DNA of 64,000 nt from Hetaerina americana (GCA_022747635.1 JAKTNV010000005.1:87349469-87413468); one strand, 5' to 3'; shown: positions 47,586 to 58,520, numbered from the stretch's first letter. Notes: a model not told the origin generated them from the sequence alone. Translations and numbers: made by a program.

Positions 47586-48004
47586 CTTCTTTAATATGGG
47601 GGTGGTTTTTTTTGTATTTTTGGCACGAAAGTCGATTCTCCTCGATAGCGCGTGTCTTGAACTCAGTATTTGGGAATAGTCTCTCAAAAGAGATGATGTC
47701 GAAGCTATTCCAACATTTCACCTAGCACAAGCACATAGATAAACTTTCAATAGGCCGGAGAAATGCCATCAATTTCGCGAAAATTAGCAATTATGTACTC
47801 ACCTGGGGAAGAGTAGGGAAAATTTCATTTTTTCAGAGTTGCTAGGAGAACCGAAAAAAAAATAAAACCTTTCTTTTCAACAGATATTTTCAAATAGTGC
47901 TTTCTACTGTGAATCTGCCATACAGGATCCACTATGCAAGCAATGCTCATTCACTGGGAAAAATAGACTAATACATCGTACTTGTGCAAATCCTTAATAT
48001 TCTT
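47586..48004. other. No feature recognised
   Basis: AT-rich, with T- and A-runs only. Confidence 0.5.
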
Positions 48005-48520
48005 CAATAAAACTCTCCCCCTGCATCAACAATACACTCACTTGCGGAGACGTGTCTGTCTCAAGCCTGGAAGGCACCCTTATACTCCTAAGCGGGAATG
48101 TCTCTCAGGAACATTGTAACATGTTTTTGGATGTTTTCCACGGTTTTCCAATGCTTTTCTTTCAGCTCTCTCATCAGTCGGGGAAACATTAAAAAAAATC
48201 CCAAGGAGTCAAGTCGGGACTGTAAGGGGTCAGGAAGTTGATAATGATGAAGGAGGTGTGGCTGGGGGCGTTGTCATGCCCATCTTCATCGCAACGCTTC
48301 ATCGCGCCGTGTTACAAAGTCGAAAAACACACTTAACGCGGAGGCACGTCTTTCCGCGCAGACTGCTCGGAGCAAACTGCGGACCGGCTACGTTGGAAGG
48401 GCAGACCCCCAACCATATTTTCCGACGAGTTTAAACGCGTTGCCATGGATAGTCGCGTAAAAGTAAAATCATGTGCATTATTTTCATAATGGTCCATGGA
48501 TATACCAGAGGTAAGAGTGG
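48005..48520 (-). pseudogene. mariner deletion derivative, copy 2
   Basis: Minus strand: a 5' non-coding part beginning GCACATGATTTTACTTTT (near 48475) runs to 48290 and is then joined to GHDNAPSHTSFI and, after it, PYSPDLTP-DFF (near 48205-48235). This is the same junction and same order as copy 1 at 41125-41700, in opposite orientation. The end near 48015 has TTGATGC, matching copy 1's GTATTGATGCA. It lacks the palindromic insertion of copy 1. Confidence 0.8.
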
Positions 48521-48929
48521 TATTTTTTTATCTAAACGAAAATTGGATTGTAGGCAAAGAACTAATCGTGGAGGAGAGTTGAATTCGCCAGCCTGAAAGG
48601 AGTGCATGCAATCTAACCAGCAAGCTGCCGCGAGGGAGCGTGGCAGAAGGTGTTACTCCACCGGCCTTTTGAGTAATCGGTGAGTCATCGTATTCGAGAA
48701 GTTCCATGGGTCATATATCGTAGTCACAAAATGTGTGAGGAGAAAAAAGATCTACAAACGTCATAGCTCCGATAAACTTGGAAAAAAACAGTCATCTACA
48801 AATTTCACAAATTTACAAATAACAAATTTTACTTATTATGCCCCCGATTCTTTTGGGCAGATATAAAAAAAAGAAAAGACAAAAATCGAGGGTAATGTTG
48901 TTGAAAAGGGGAACACAGATTAAACACTG
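48521..48929. other. No gene recognised; shared fragment at 48590-48665
   Basis: GAGGGAGCGTGGCAGAAGGT (near 48634) recurs in diverged form at about 62743 (AAGGGAGCGTGGCAGAGGAT), suggesting an unnamed repeat. Confidence 0.45.
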
Positions 48930-49175
48930 CGTATACATCTAGTGCATTCGTAAATGCATGTACATACTTGTGTATATTAGTTGCTTGTAAATGTATTCAA
49001 AATTGTTGTAAGCTAAAATAAGTTTTGGACGTTTGCGTGGGTTTCATAAGAATTATTTAGGTTGGTTTTGCTTATAGTTAGTGTAGTTAATCCTATTTTA
49101 CAAGTGATACCCTAGCAACCTCCTCTACACGCCCTTGCAGCAGAATTCAAAGTTTTATGTAGATGTAAATTTTAC
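48930..49175 (+). repeat. LINE 3' tail, long diverged copy
   Basis: TGCATGTACATACTTGTGTA near 48954 and GGTTGGTTTTGCTTATAG near 49060 are found in the same order at 60190-60320. The terminal hairpin is degraded (CCTCCTCTACACGCCCTTGC), followed by TATGTAGATGTAAA. Confidence 0.65.
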
Positions 49176-51529
49176 GTTTCCTGTAATGTAAAAATATAAC
49201 AACCAAAAAAATTACTTTATTATGCTTACTTCACAGGCATCATACATGTAATCCCTACGTAATTGTCCTGCAGGCCTACACTAGATGTCGTAATATCAAC
49301 ACTTGTTTAAACGATAAAAATTACAGTATGAACATATTTAATGATGATCATAATCTGTGGTTGATGACATAAGACGTCAATAGAATATATATTAATACGT
49401 ATAAAGACTAGAAATGAACTGCTCTATGAATTGTCAATCAATTATTACCAATGCTATTATTCATTAAAACAATTCCACAGAATTCATGAAATTAAAACGA
49501 ACATTTTAATGAGCACATTCAGTTAATAAGATTATTTTAATGGCATTTGTCAGAAATTAGAGAGAAATCAATGACATTTATAAAGAAAATGCACAACTGA
49601 GATGACTATCCAAGATAACCAGGGTAAACCTGTTTTATTCAAGATAAAACTGTTCGAGCCCTTTCCTGATAGGGTAAATAATTTTGAGAGAAGATTTACA
49701 CAATTTATATAATAATATTATTCATGTGTTGTGTACAATTTTATGCGACAGCTTAGTTTGATTTTTTTTCTTGTTGATTCAGAAACTGATGTTAATGAGA
49801 TGGGGTTTTTCTTTTTTTAGTGTGTGTGTTAGAGATTGGTGTTTGGATCTCTCCTTCAAGTGCATTGGTTTTTAATGACTGATTTTATTTAATATCTTCT
49901 GTGATATTGATTGGATTTGAGATGTCATCTTATTTGTTTTCAAAGGTAAGTTTGATTGTGATACTTGTGTGCCACCTGACATTGTCAATCGTCACATGTG
50001 AGTTTTGATAATAATAAAAATAAATAACCAGCGCGACTTCTTACAGAAGTACTTTTTGTAAAAAAAATTCAACGAGGTCTCATAGTGAGCATGTTATTCT
50101 GATTGCTTTGAACCAAAAAATTGAGGTGGAAAAGTAAGTTTACTTCAACTTTAAATCCAATTTATAAATTAAAATATTTCAAGGGATTAAAAATAAGGAG
50201 AAAATTTGAAAATAAGTTTAAAAAAAAGGGTAACGGGAAATTCCGTGTGCTCGTCATATTTACATCCTGAGTGAATATTCAAAGGGAATTCAGATTGATT
50301 CAATGAAAAAGTAAAAGGATTATAAACCACCGGAAGGGAAGGTGATAATTTCCGCTCGTTCACAGAGATTCTTCAATACGGAGGACATTTCTTTCTCGAG
50401 GGCCGCCATTATTTTTCTCAGATGGATCTGACAATTAGAAAATCGCAATACTTTTTTTTATTCAAGTTACTCGATAACTTCACTCGGATCGCCAAGAATT
50501 GACCCCTGAAACGACGAGTATATCAATCAAATTTCAGCCTTAAGATCACATTGTTATTTGCGTAAAGTAATACGCGGCCGCCGAATTGAACACACTTAAT
50601 TTGCAAATAAAGGGTAGCTTAAGCGATAAGTTCACTTCATTAGCATATTAAGTCTATTCTGTGGCTCAGAGCAAAATGTTTCCCTTTCTCCCAATGTATA
50701 TTTTTGCCGTTTACCCCGACAAGTTTTGAAATCTGTTGAATTTTCAAGACCTTGATTATTTTCTTGCGTCAACACTAAGGTTCGCTCCCGTCGGTTACGT
50801 TAAATTTCGAAAGGAATCGACAAATTATTTGGAACGAACGCCGAATATTCTATGTGGACCAAAGGGTGAATTAACGTGATGATTTCATATTCTGCATCCC
50901 AAATCAGAAAATAAGTGGTTTTTTTTACGGCGGCGGGTCATCCAGACCACAGAGGATATTTAAACGTGCCGCGTCGATGTGGTGTCGATAGGTTGATCGA
51001 TATATTCAGGTGCGGGTGCTCGTAGGGATACGTGGAGCGTCAAGGGTTCTCATATTACACGATATGTCAACAGCATGCTAATGGCTGCACCCTGAGGCCT
51101 TGAAATGATTTCCATATCATGAAATATTCACGAGTTAATAATCAGGCATGTTTTCATAAAATTTATGTTACGATGCTATAATTTCAAACCATACCATTTA
51201 TGAATGAAAATAAAAGCTTGATTCAAAATCAAAGCATTAGAAAAATAGTATATTCCTAAATGGAGTAAATCAAAATGTACTCATCGAGTCTAGGGGCGAA
51301 TGAAGAAGTAGTAATGGCCGACGTATCGAAACGTAATCTCAAGATTACCCATAGTGACTTAACATAGAGGTATGATACGTAACATCTATGATACAGATTG
51401 TATGATGGAATGAATTTTGATCATTTTTTTGTGAGAGTATTTCACCCGACAGAACATAACACAATACTCAGCATCACAAACGTGGTATCGGTGAAATATT
51501 TTAAGTGTTAGAACGACTAAGCGCATTCC
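49176..51529. other. No gene recognised
   Basis: The longest stretch of the window without an open frame over 60 codons, AT-rich and with no recognisable element. A degenerate hammerhead-like pattern (ATGAAGA...GAAACGT) lies on the plus strand at 51303-51339, with the first core base changed and helix II poor. Confidence 0.5.
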
Positions 51530-52285
51530 CTAAGGAAAACACATTCGTGAAATTTTCGGAATAGCCAATAAAAAGTTAGGATTCATAAAAAGGAAACTTG
51601 GGAATCGTAATGAGAGGGTCAAGGCACTTAGTTATTTCACGTTAGTTAGGCCTAACCTTGAGTATGCTGCAACTACATGGGATCCTAATGAAGTAGGCTT
51701 AATTTTGGAACTAGATCGAGTGCAAAGTAGAGCAGCTAGGTTTGTGAAAAGTTGTTATGAATAAGGTAGCACTGTTCACGACACCATTGGAAGAATTAGG
51801 ACATGTGCCACTGGTTGACCTCATGGTTAAATAAGGTTTGAATTTACTGCTTAAACTTGAGGTATGTCACTTATCCAAGGGTATTAAAGATATAACGTAT
51901 TACATACCCCGACTTACTATGGTAGATCAGATCATGTATAAGGGATATAGATAGTAGGAGGGATATATTTAAAATGTTTTTTCCTCATACCATTGAAAAA
52001 CAAAATAGGTATGGTCGGAGGCGAAAAGAAAATTTATAGCATTTGTAGTGTATGCATGTTGCTTCTGAAAGCATTTTAAATAGATTCATGTGCATAATAT
52101 TCTTCACACATGGATTGAATATACGTGTAGGAGGCGTTGTTGAATATTGTTTCATGCAAGTACCTTCTTTCGTGTGTTAAACTTTGTTCGAGTGCATGAC
52201 CCAGGTGATATGATTGGGATTTTAATTGCTTGTCTGGTGACCTAACACCCCCCGCCACACGCTTGCGGGGCATTATGTAGATATT
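51530..52285 (+). pseudogene. CR1/Jockey-like LINE 3' end with reverse transcriptase C-terminus
   Basis: IANKKLGFIKRKLGN, LSYFTLVRPNLEYAATTWDP and LDRVQSRAARFVKSCYE (51560-51760) are in one frame and are the classic thumb/C-terminal motifs of CR1/Jockey-type LINE polymerases. A stop follows at about 51761, then decayed sequence, then the tail with hairpin CCCCGC (52250-52255) and GCGGGG (52265-52270), in which the inner stem is deleted, and ATTATGTAGATATT. It links the hairpin-bearing tails elsewhere to their protein family. Confidence 0.8.
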
Positions 52286-52384
52286 CCTGCAAACTGATAG
52301 CTTCCTCTGACCGTTTCTTCGATTAACCAAAACAAATGATTCAATATTCCTTGTGCTCCTCATCAGTTTTCATCTACACATCTA

Positions 52385-52448
52385 TTGACTATCCCGTATG
52401 CCGTCGTAAGGATGTGTGTTAGGGAGTGTTAGGTCACCAGCCATAGTC
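52385..52448 (-). repeat. LINE 3' tail fragment, inverted
   Basis: The minus strand reads CTGGTGACCTAACACTCCC and then ACACACATCCTTACGACGGC, a diverged hairpin tail. It points towards the tail at 52230-52285, 100 bp away. Confidence 0.6.
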
Positions 52449-53154
52449 AAGTACATTGATTAAGAAATGGCAACACACGATCCACTTAAATTGTTATGTT
52501 AAGTGAATTCTTCGGTGCTCCTCTGAATCATTAACTCCCAACTAAATTCATCACTGCCCCTTTAAAGGAGCGAGAATCTTCTTATATACCCATCTGCATT
52601 CATTTTCCCAAAAGTAAATGTTTTTGGAGATAAGATTGCTTTTACTTATAATTTGAACGCATAGATAATACGCGGATGCCTTTAACCAGACGAATAATTG
52701 TGTAAACTGATGTCGATGACTGTTTTCTCTCATCTCGTACATCTGCCTAAACATCCCGCGATAGAACAAAACAGGGTGCGCGGCGTGGGATGGATACAGG
52801 AGGCGGAAAGAGTGAGGGGTAAGGGAGAGGGAATACGCGCCAAGGGGTGAGGAAAGGGGAAAAGAAAAGAAAACCAAAAAATATCCACATAAAATACCTG
52901 AAAAGCACGCGCAAGACAAAACTAACTAACCACTTGAGCTATCGAGGAAACGTAACTCAATTACGTCGAAATCTGCGGTGGGTTTGTGCACCCTGGTTTG
53001 CCCCGATTCCTTGGCCAGGGGATGGCGTTGGAAAAATGTGTTACCCACCAAAGGAGAAATGGCCGAGGGCACAAGAGGAAAGGATAGTAAGGAAAGCAAT
53101 CATACAATGACATAATGGATAGGAACATTGCGTTGTGTGGCACACATTGGCCAA
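52449..53154. other. No feature recognised
   Basis: A 122-codon minus frame (52551-52919) has no recognised domain. Its N-terminus is hydrophobic and could be chance. Confidence 0.4.
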
Positions 53155-53290
53155 ATACACATTTAAACACGAAAACCCGCTAAATGGCGAAAAAAAATTC
53201 ATTAAAACAGCAATAGATATTAGGATAGGCATAAGAAAACATAAAATAGACAAACATAGGAATGGTGGGAAAAGCGGAATCGAAAAATCG
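53155..53290 (-). repeat. SINE body, family D
   Basis: The minus strand holds GATTCCGCTTTTCCCACC and TATGTTTGTCTATTTTATG with a CCATTTAGCGGGTTTTCGTG end, matching 14427-14600. It is headless and faces the plus copy that begins 40 bp downstream. Confidence 0.65.
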
Positions 53291-53327
53291 GGGCACTTGG
53301 TTGCATAAACCCCCCACAGATTTCAAT

Positions 53328-53475
53328 ATGATTTGGGTTTCCTCGATAGCTCAACCAATTAAGAGCATCGAGCCGGCAAGAAGAAAGATCCGTGGTTCAA
53401 GTCCTGGTTCAAGGAAATATTCTTGCGCTTTTGATCTGCTCGATTCCATCTTCCCCACCACTCCTGTAGGTACCA
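53328..53475 (+). repeat. tRNA-derived SINE with head (family D)
   Basis: The head has CCTCGATAGCTCAACCAATT (A box) and GGTTCAAGTCCTGGTTC (B box, diverged). The body GGAAATATTCTTGCGC, GATCTGCTCGATTCC-TCTTC-CC follows. Together with 53155-53290 it makes a head-to-head pair. Confidence 0.75.
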
Positions 53476-53849
53476 TTTAACAGGTTGTAAAAAAATATAT
53501 CGGCTGGCTTAGTCGAGGAATGAAATACCACGAGTGCTTCAGTCGGCCATCTATCGGACCCTACGAGAGTTAAACTTGTGCGAACTTCGCAAAAAACACT
53601 GGAGTGAGCAATTAAAGACTTTTTTGCACTGTTACTTTTTTTTAAAAGGGGAGGTGCTCCCGGTTGAGTTTATGTTTCGGTTGAGTTATTGTATAAACTG
53701 AACGGGGAACGGAGGGGAAGAGAATTCAGGGAACGACGACCGTGGAACATATGCGGTGAATATGTGGGCAAAAAAGAAGCCAGCTAGCAGAAAATTACGA
53801 TTTATTATGAGGGTATTGGGGAAATATGCTTTAAATATCAAAGAGTAAC
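53476..53849. other. No feature recognised
   Basis: Mixed composition with nothing visible. Confidence 0.5.
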
Positions 53850-54340
53850 GTTATCCTTCGCTGTTTGGACTTCATTTTGGATACGCTGCCAGTATTTCTG
53901 ATTCACGTGAAGTAGGTTTTATTGCATAATTAGATCGCGAGCAGGTTATAGGAGTAAGATATACGAAACGCTGTAATGACAAACTGAGAAGCGTATTAAA
54001 ATTATTCGAAGAGCTAGGTTGGGAATCATTCCCGGATCGAAGGTTAAATTGTAGATTAAATCTCAACATCTTGCATAAATTGGAAGCAAGTCACTTTTCC
54101 AATAATGTGTCATTAGCCCCTTCGTACTACGATAGAAGGGATCACGTCAATAAAATTAGAGGGATTAACTATAAAATGGAAACATTTAAGAATCTATTTT
54201 TCCCACGAAAAATAAGGGATCAGAGCGACTGTATCCGACTGCCTTGGGAGGGCAAAAGCATAGCAAAGAATAAATGTATAAGTATGTCAAGCTTGGATAC
54301 AATAGTGCACGTAGCTTTCATGCTGCATATTATTTGAATA
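53850..54340 (+). pseudogene. CR1/Jockey-like LINE reverse transcriptase C-terminal relic
   Basis: An ELGWESFPDRRLNC block (54010-54055), LNILHKLEASHFS, YYDRRDHVNKIRG and NLFFPRKIRDQSDCIRLPW lie in one frame up to 54336. These are the terminal motifs of the same polymerase type as at 51530-51760 (which covers the preceding part), and the two copies overlap only in the DPREVG-type block. The first 150 bases carry stops. It ends in TA-rich sequence rather than the hairpin tail. Confidence 0.7.
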
Positions 54341-54344
54341 ATTG

Positions 54345-54387
54345 TGCATATATATGATTATATATGTATATACATATATATATATAC

Positions 54388-54422
<35 letters not shown>

Positions 54423-54440
54423 TTTATTTATTTATTTATA
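54345..54440. repeat. (TA)n and (TTTA)n microsatellite
   Basis: TA array with TACATA breaks, ending in five TTTA units, 38 bp before a palindrome arm. Confidence 0.95.
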
Positions 54441-54547
54441 ACGATTGTACGGAAAAACTCACACGAGCAGCACAATAATGGGCTGACAGAATATAACACA
54501 AATAGAATAGAATAGCACCATTCAAAAGGACACTCACACGGTATATT

Positions 54548-54586
54548 GTTCGAGCTTTTGGCCCTCTCGGAGGCCTTCTTCAAGAG
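54548..54586 (-). ncRNA. Hammerhead-like motif, left arm
   Basis: Minus strand: UUGAAGA, helix II with GGCC/GGCC pairing, GAAA, AGCU, C. Same plan as the right arm, with the first core base C replaced by U. Confidence 0.4.
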
Positions 54587-54589
54587 AGA

Positions 54590-54628
54590 CTCTTGAAGAA
54601 GGCCTCTGAGAGGGCCGAAAGCTCGAAC
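54590..54628 (+). ncRNA. Hammerhead-like motif, right arm
   Basis: UUGAAGA (54593-54599), helix II GGCCUC-UGA-GAGGGCC, GAAA (54617-54620), self-complementary AGCU (helix III), cleavage-site C, and a helix I of only two pairs. The C3-to-U change would be expected to reduce or abolish cleavage. Confidence 0.4.
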
Positions 54629-54696
54629 AATATACCGTGTGAGTGTCCTTTTGAATGTTGCTATTCTATTCTATTTGTGTTATATTGTGTCAGCCC

Positions 54697-54698
<2 letters not shown>

Positions 54699-54758
<60 letters not shown>
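54699..54758. repeat. (TA)n microsatellite
   Basis: About 30 TA units starting at the exact end of the palindrome. Confidence 0.95.
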
Positions 54759-54761
<3 letters not shown>

Positions 54762-55690
54762 AGCTTAGCATGCAAATATTATTTCATCGAACCTAAGTTC
54801 CCTGTTCTTTGTGTTGATTGAATTATTTTACATACTCATTGGCAACAAGCAATTCCAAAAAAGGAATTTTTGATGCAGTATGTCTGGTGTTCGATCACCT
54901 CCTGTCAAGGACCTTAGCTATCGTTCGCAGGATATTGAGTATATGTAAAAGAAAGAAACCGTATACCGCAACGATGGCTCGTTTGGGAGACCCAGAAGAT
55001 CTCATTATTGTACCGATCGAAGGAGAGCTGAACCCCATGTCGCACGAGGCACCTCGATAAAAAAAATAAAAAGTAATCAACTCGTAGGGATAAAAAAAAA
55101 GCATTAAAACCGGGGATCGGTCGACCCCCATCATTCCCGTGACGACCTCCACCCTGATCTTCCCACTTCGCTGTCAACAAGTGCCGGCGTATTTTCATTT
55201 TTTTTGTCGTTGCACCAGCGCGCATTGCGGGATCGCGTTTCTCTCTGAATTTTGACGCATGGCGATCGTACTTTGTTTCCTCCCACTCTCTTTCCCCCCC
55301 CCCGTCCCAATGCCCTCCCCAACTCCACCCTCCTGAACCCTTCCCCCTTCGGACGCGGGTAAGTGCACGGCTGGCCTCGCACGTCACGCAGCACCGGAAC
55401 AGAGAGCCCTTCGCCGTCACTGCACTGCAAGACGCCCTGCGGCAGTGATTGAGTGACACGTGTTGTCAAGGTCAGTCCGTCCTTCCTGCCCAACGTGACC
55501 CCGGCGATCGAGAACACCATTCCTCTCAGCCGCACTACAGCGTCACGTTCGGGAATGGAAAGTTTTTCCTGTCAAAAGTCTGCACTTAAATCGAGGCAAG
55601 GCTCTTGATAGAGATGGGGAGGGGTCGGGGTGTACGACATTTCATTTCGCGCTTTCACGACCAAACTGTTGGCGATTTTCCGCGGGTTTA
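54759..55690. other. No recognised gene; GC-rich block 55130-55560 with long minus frames
   Basis: Minus frames of 181 (54914-55459) and 134 codons (55131-55535) overlap in different frames, so at most one can be real. An 80-codon plus frame (54818-55060) shares the space. None has a recognised domain. The block has C9 at 55296 and raised CpG. It may be a promoter or first-exon region, with a donor-like GCGGGTAAGT at 55357. Confidence 0.3.
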
Positions 55691-55697
55691 ATACTTT

Positions 55698-55745
55698 TCA
55701 TGGAGGACCAGGTTTCGATGCATTGCATTATCATCAGGTCCAGAA
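55698..55745 (-). ncRNA. Hammerhead-like motif with canonical core
   Basis: Minus strand: GGAC, CUGAUGA (55731-55737), helix II with ATGCA/TGCAT complementarity, GAAA, helix III ACC/GGU, C at the cleavage position, then CUCC. Helix I has a first-pair C-C mismatch followed by three good pairs. All core letters are canonical. Confidence 0.55.
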
Positions 55746-55964
55746 TAATGTGAAATTTATAATCACTTAAAGTATAGTGTAGTACATGTGACCCTGGCCA
55801 GTTTCAAAATATTGTTAAATGGCTGGAAAGGCGGCTATTTACTCAGGAATGTGTTATCGTTTCATCATGTAACGCCTGAAACTACGAGTGTCGTTCATAG
55901 CCGTTTCATATGGAAGTGTGGGGGGTCCTAAAAGAATCTAATGTATGTTTTGTATTGTATATAT
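55746..55964. other. No feature recognised
   Basis: Between a hammerhead-like motif and a TA array. Nothing visible. Confidence 0.5.
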
Positions 55965-55965
55965 G

Positions 55966-56012
<47 letters not shown>

Positions 56013-56022
56013 TATATACATC
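55965..56022. repeat. (TA)n microsatellite
   Basis: TATG-started TA array of about 25 units. Confidence 0.95.
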
Positions 56023-56172
56023 AGCATCATCATTATTTCAATCTGTTTATGTCAGTTCCTTCTTTCCCCAGAGGAAGGTGGTTAGGCAACCGAACATTTG
56101 GAATAGGTTAAATTCCCTTCGTACCGTATATATTCTCTGTGTTTTTTGCTAGTTATATATATATTTTTTTTG

Positions 56173-56985
56173 AGGTAATCTACCGGTTGAGGTAGGTTTT
56201 TGGATGGAAACAGCTACTATATAAATATTTTTTGACTCCTAACGGAACACAAAATCCAGTATCCTACTCTATATCAGGCCCCTCTTCATCTCTTCAAGTA
56301 CTTTCTTCCTCCCTTGATCCCGTCCAACATCCCTATCCTGTTCCTTCCCTTTCCTCTTTTGCCCAACATTCTCCCCTCAATTACAGTCTTCAACATCCCA
56401 CTGCCGGTCAACAACCCCTTCATCCACTTTTTCTGCCTCCATAGGATTGCTCCCAACAAACCCCTCTCTTCGCCCACCATACCAAGTACTTCCTCATTTG
56501 TTTTCTTCTCTGTCCATTTCACCTTCTCCATTCTTCTCCACGCCCACATTTCAAAAGCCTCCAATCTACGTCTATCCTCCTGCTTCAATGACCACGTTTC
56601 CGCACCGTACATAGCTACGTTCCATATCAAAGTTTTTACGAGTCTTTTCTTAACATCCTTACTCAACGTCCCGTCATCAACTCCCTCCTCCTTGTGAAAG
56701 CCTCTTTGCCTAGCGCAATTCTTCTCCTTACGTCCCTACAACTTTGACCGTGTTGGTCCAAAATACTTCCCAGATACGTAAACTGTTCTACCTGCTCTAG
56801 TTTTTGCCCTCCCATTTTAATGTTTAGCTTAGCCTCTTTCTTTCTAGAAAATCGCATAACCTTTGTTTTATTAATATTTATTTTCATCTCATACCTGTCG
56901 CACTGAATTTCCTCAGTTGAAACAATACAATCATAGAATTCACATAAGACCCCTTCAGGACACCCTCGCCCTCCCATATGGAAAC
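56173..56985 (-). pseudogene. RTE-like LINE 3' end, best-preserved copy
   Basis: Two minus frames in different phases form one protein. The first (56663-56977) has CDRYEMKININKTKVMRFSR, QFTYLGSILDQHGQSCRD and ALGKEAFTRRREL. The second (56286-56666) has VKTLIWNVAMYGAETWSLK, RRLEAFEMWAWRRMEKV, NEEVLGMVGEERGLL and GRNRIGMLDGIKGGRKYL. These are the C-terminal blocks of RTE-type non-LTR reverse transcriptases. The phase change near 56665 is a single frameshift. The polymerase active-site part lies further upstream and is absent because the copy is 5'-truncated. Its tail ends at 56173. The copies at 2605, 17330, 21405 and 43253 belong to the same family. Confidence 0.85.
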
Positions 56986-58044
56986 GTGATTAAAGAATTT
57001 CGTAACTTGTCGCTTCGCTAGACCTTACAGCATCATTTCCTGTATATCTAGGAATTAAAAAGACAAGTCGTCCCGACACGATGGATTGATTATTTACAGT
57101 GCAAACAAACAATGACATTATCTGTATATAATCGTTCTTAAAAAAGATTTAGCCGAAAGTAATGTCATTTTTCTTTCCACAAAAATTAATGAAGTTATTA
57201 GTATTTTACGTATCGCTGTGAAAAACTGTCAAGTCGAAAATAAATACTTTTTCCAGTAAACAAACAAATCCAATTATCAGTTGATAAAAGCAGTAAAAAG
57301 CAGGCTTTGAGCCGAAAAAATTGGCAGTCCTTTTTTTGAAAAAAATTAACATATAATACATGCTAATTAGAGCCGATAATTACGAAATACGGCCTTCTTT
57401 TTTTCTTAGAGATTCCCGCTAAAGAGAATGGAGGGATGAAAAAAAAGAGCATTGCCTTGCGTAATCAAATGTGATCAGGCCACGCCATGAGATGAGAGAA
57501 TGAGGGACGGGGACGAATGCCACGGAAATACCTTCATTCTCTCGCGAACGCAAAATGGACCACGAGGGGTTCGTCAAATTACACAACATCGGATGTTACT
57601 AATCGAATCGTCGCAATGGATTTCGCAAAAATATGGGCGCCACTCTTACTCACGAAAGTAGGAAAGAATGAGACCTTCTGATGCAGGGTGCGGGGCACAC
57701 ATGTTTGCCTGCGACACAGAGAGGGATATATTATGGCCCAACATTACAAATACATTGGTATTTAGGATCACCAGGATAATGAATAAAGAGAGACAAAGAC
57801 ACCGTCAAAAAGAGTTTTCCTCACTCGATCTTCCCTCACACGATACAAAAAACATTTTAAAAATTGCACTCAAGCATACCAATAATTTTCATTTGTAAAA
57901 TTAATTCTTATCAATGTCAAACAAAATATTTACTATATAAAAATCCCGTAAATTAAATAAGAAATGTAAGTTCTCAAAATCCTCTGTAATATGATGAACC
58001 TGCACCTAGGAGAATCGTGCGTAAGTGTACCGTTTCTCAACGAC
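56986..58044. other. No feature recognised
   Basis: AT-rich. A 76-codon plus frame (57668-57898) has no recognised family. Confidence 0.5.
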
Positions 58045-58125
58045 CTTACATATACATCTACATTTACTTAATACCCCGCTAGCAGCCGCAAGGGTGTGTG
58101 GCGGGGGATTTTAGGGCACCATCCC
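58045..58125 (-). repeat. LINE 3' tail with hairpin, CGGGG subtype
   Basis: The minus strand reads GGTGCCCTAAAATCCCCCGC, then GCGGGGTATTAAGTAAATGT. CCCCGC and GCGGGG (at 58101-58106 and 58074-58079) pair perfectly. Confidence 0.75.
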
Positions 58126-58317
58126 TAATTAAGAGAAAAATAAGTCAATAGAAGGCTTCATCTTCGGCATAATGGGTTTCTAGATCCACGATTCAGCTAT
58201 CGTGAGTGCAGTTTTTTAAATCATTAACATCGTGCAATTGAATAGGAGAACCGATCTAAAAAATTAATTTCAAATGATTTTTTTTACATTCCAATTTAAG
58301 AAAAGTTTGTCAGACAA

Positions 58318-58520
58318 AGCATTCAATTCGCACCAAGGGGTCCGCAGCTTAACGTCCCATCCGACGGACGGCATACTCCCTCAAAGTACACTCCATAAAG
58401 CACCTCAATTAGGGTTCCAGATACCACTGAGATCTATCTGCCACCGCCGGGATTCGAACCCGGACCCTCTAGATTGAAAGCCAGTACGTTAGCCACAGAA
58501 CTATCGCGATCCTCTCACAT
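58318..58520 (-). repeat. tRNA-derived SINE, family A
   Basis: The minus strand has a tRNA-like head with B box GGGTTCGAATCCCGGCGG (58443-58460), then ACCCTAATTGAGGTGCTTTA and the GCCGTCCGTCGGATGGGACG body block. It is the copy with the best B box after 7390-7735. Confidence 0.75.

Larger units (their letters stand above)
54478..54698. repeat. Near-perfect 221-bp palindrome, Penelope-like terminal-repeat type
   Basis: Arms 54478-54586 and 54590-54698 (109 bases each) are reverse complements with very few differences, separated by AGA. The differences include GGAGGCC against GGCCTCTG and CACCATT against AATGTTG. Each arm contains a hammerhead-like core. A diverged single arm occurs at 34145-34262. 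(TA)n arrays lie on both sides. Confidence 0.9.
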
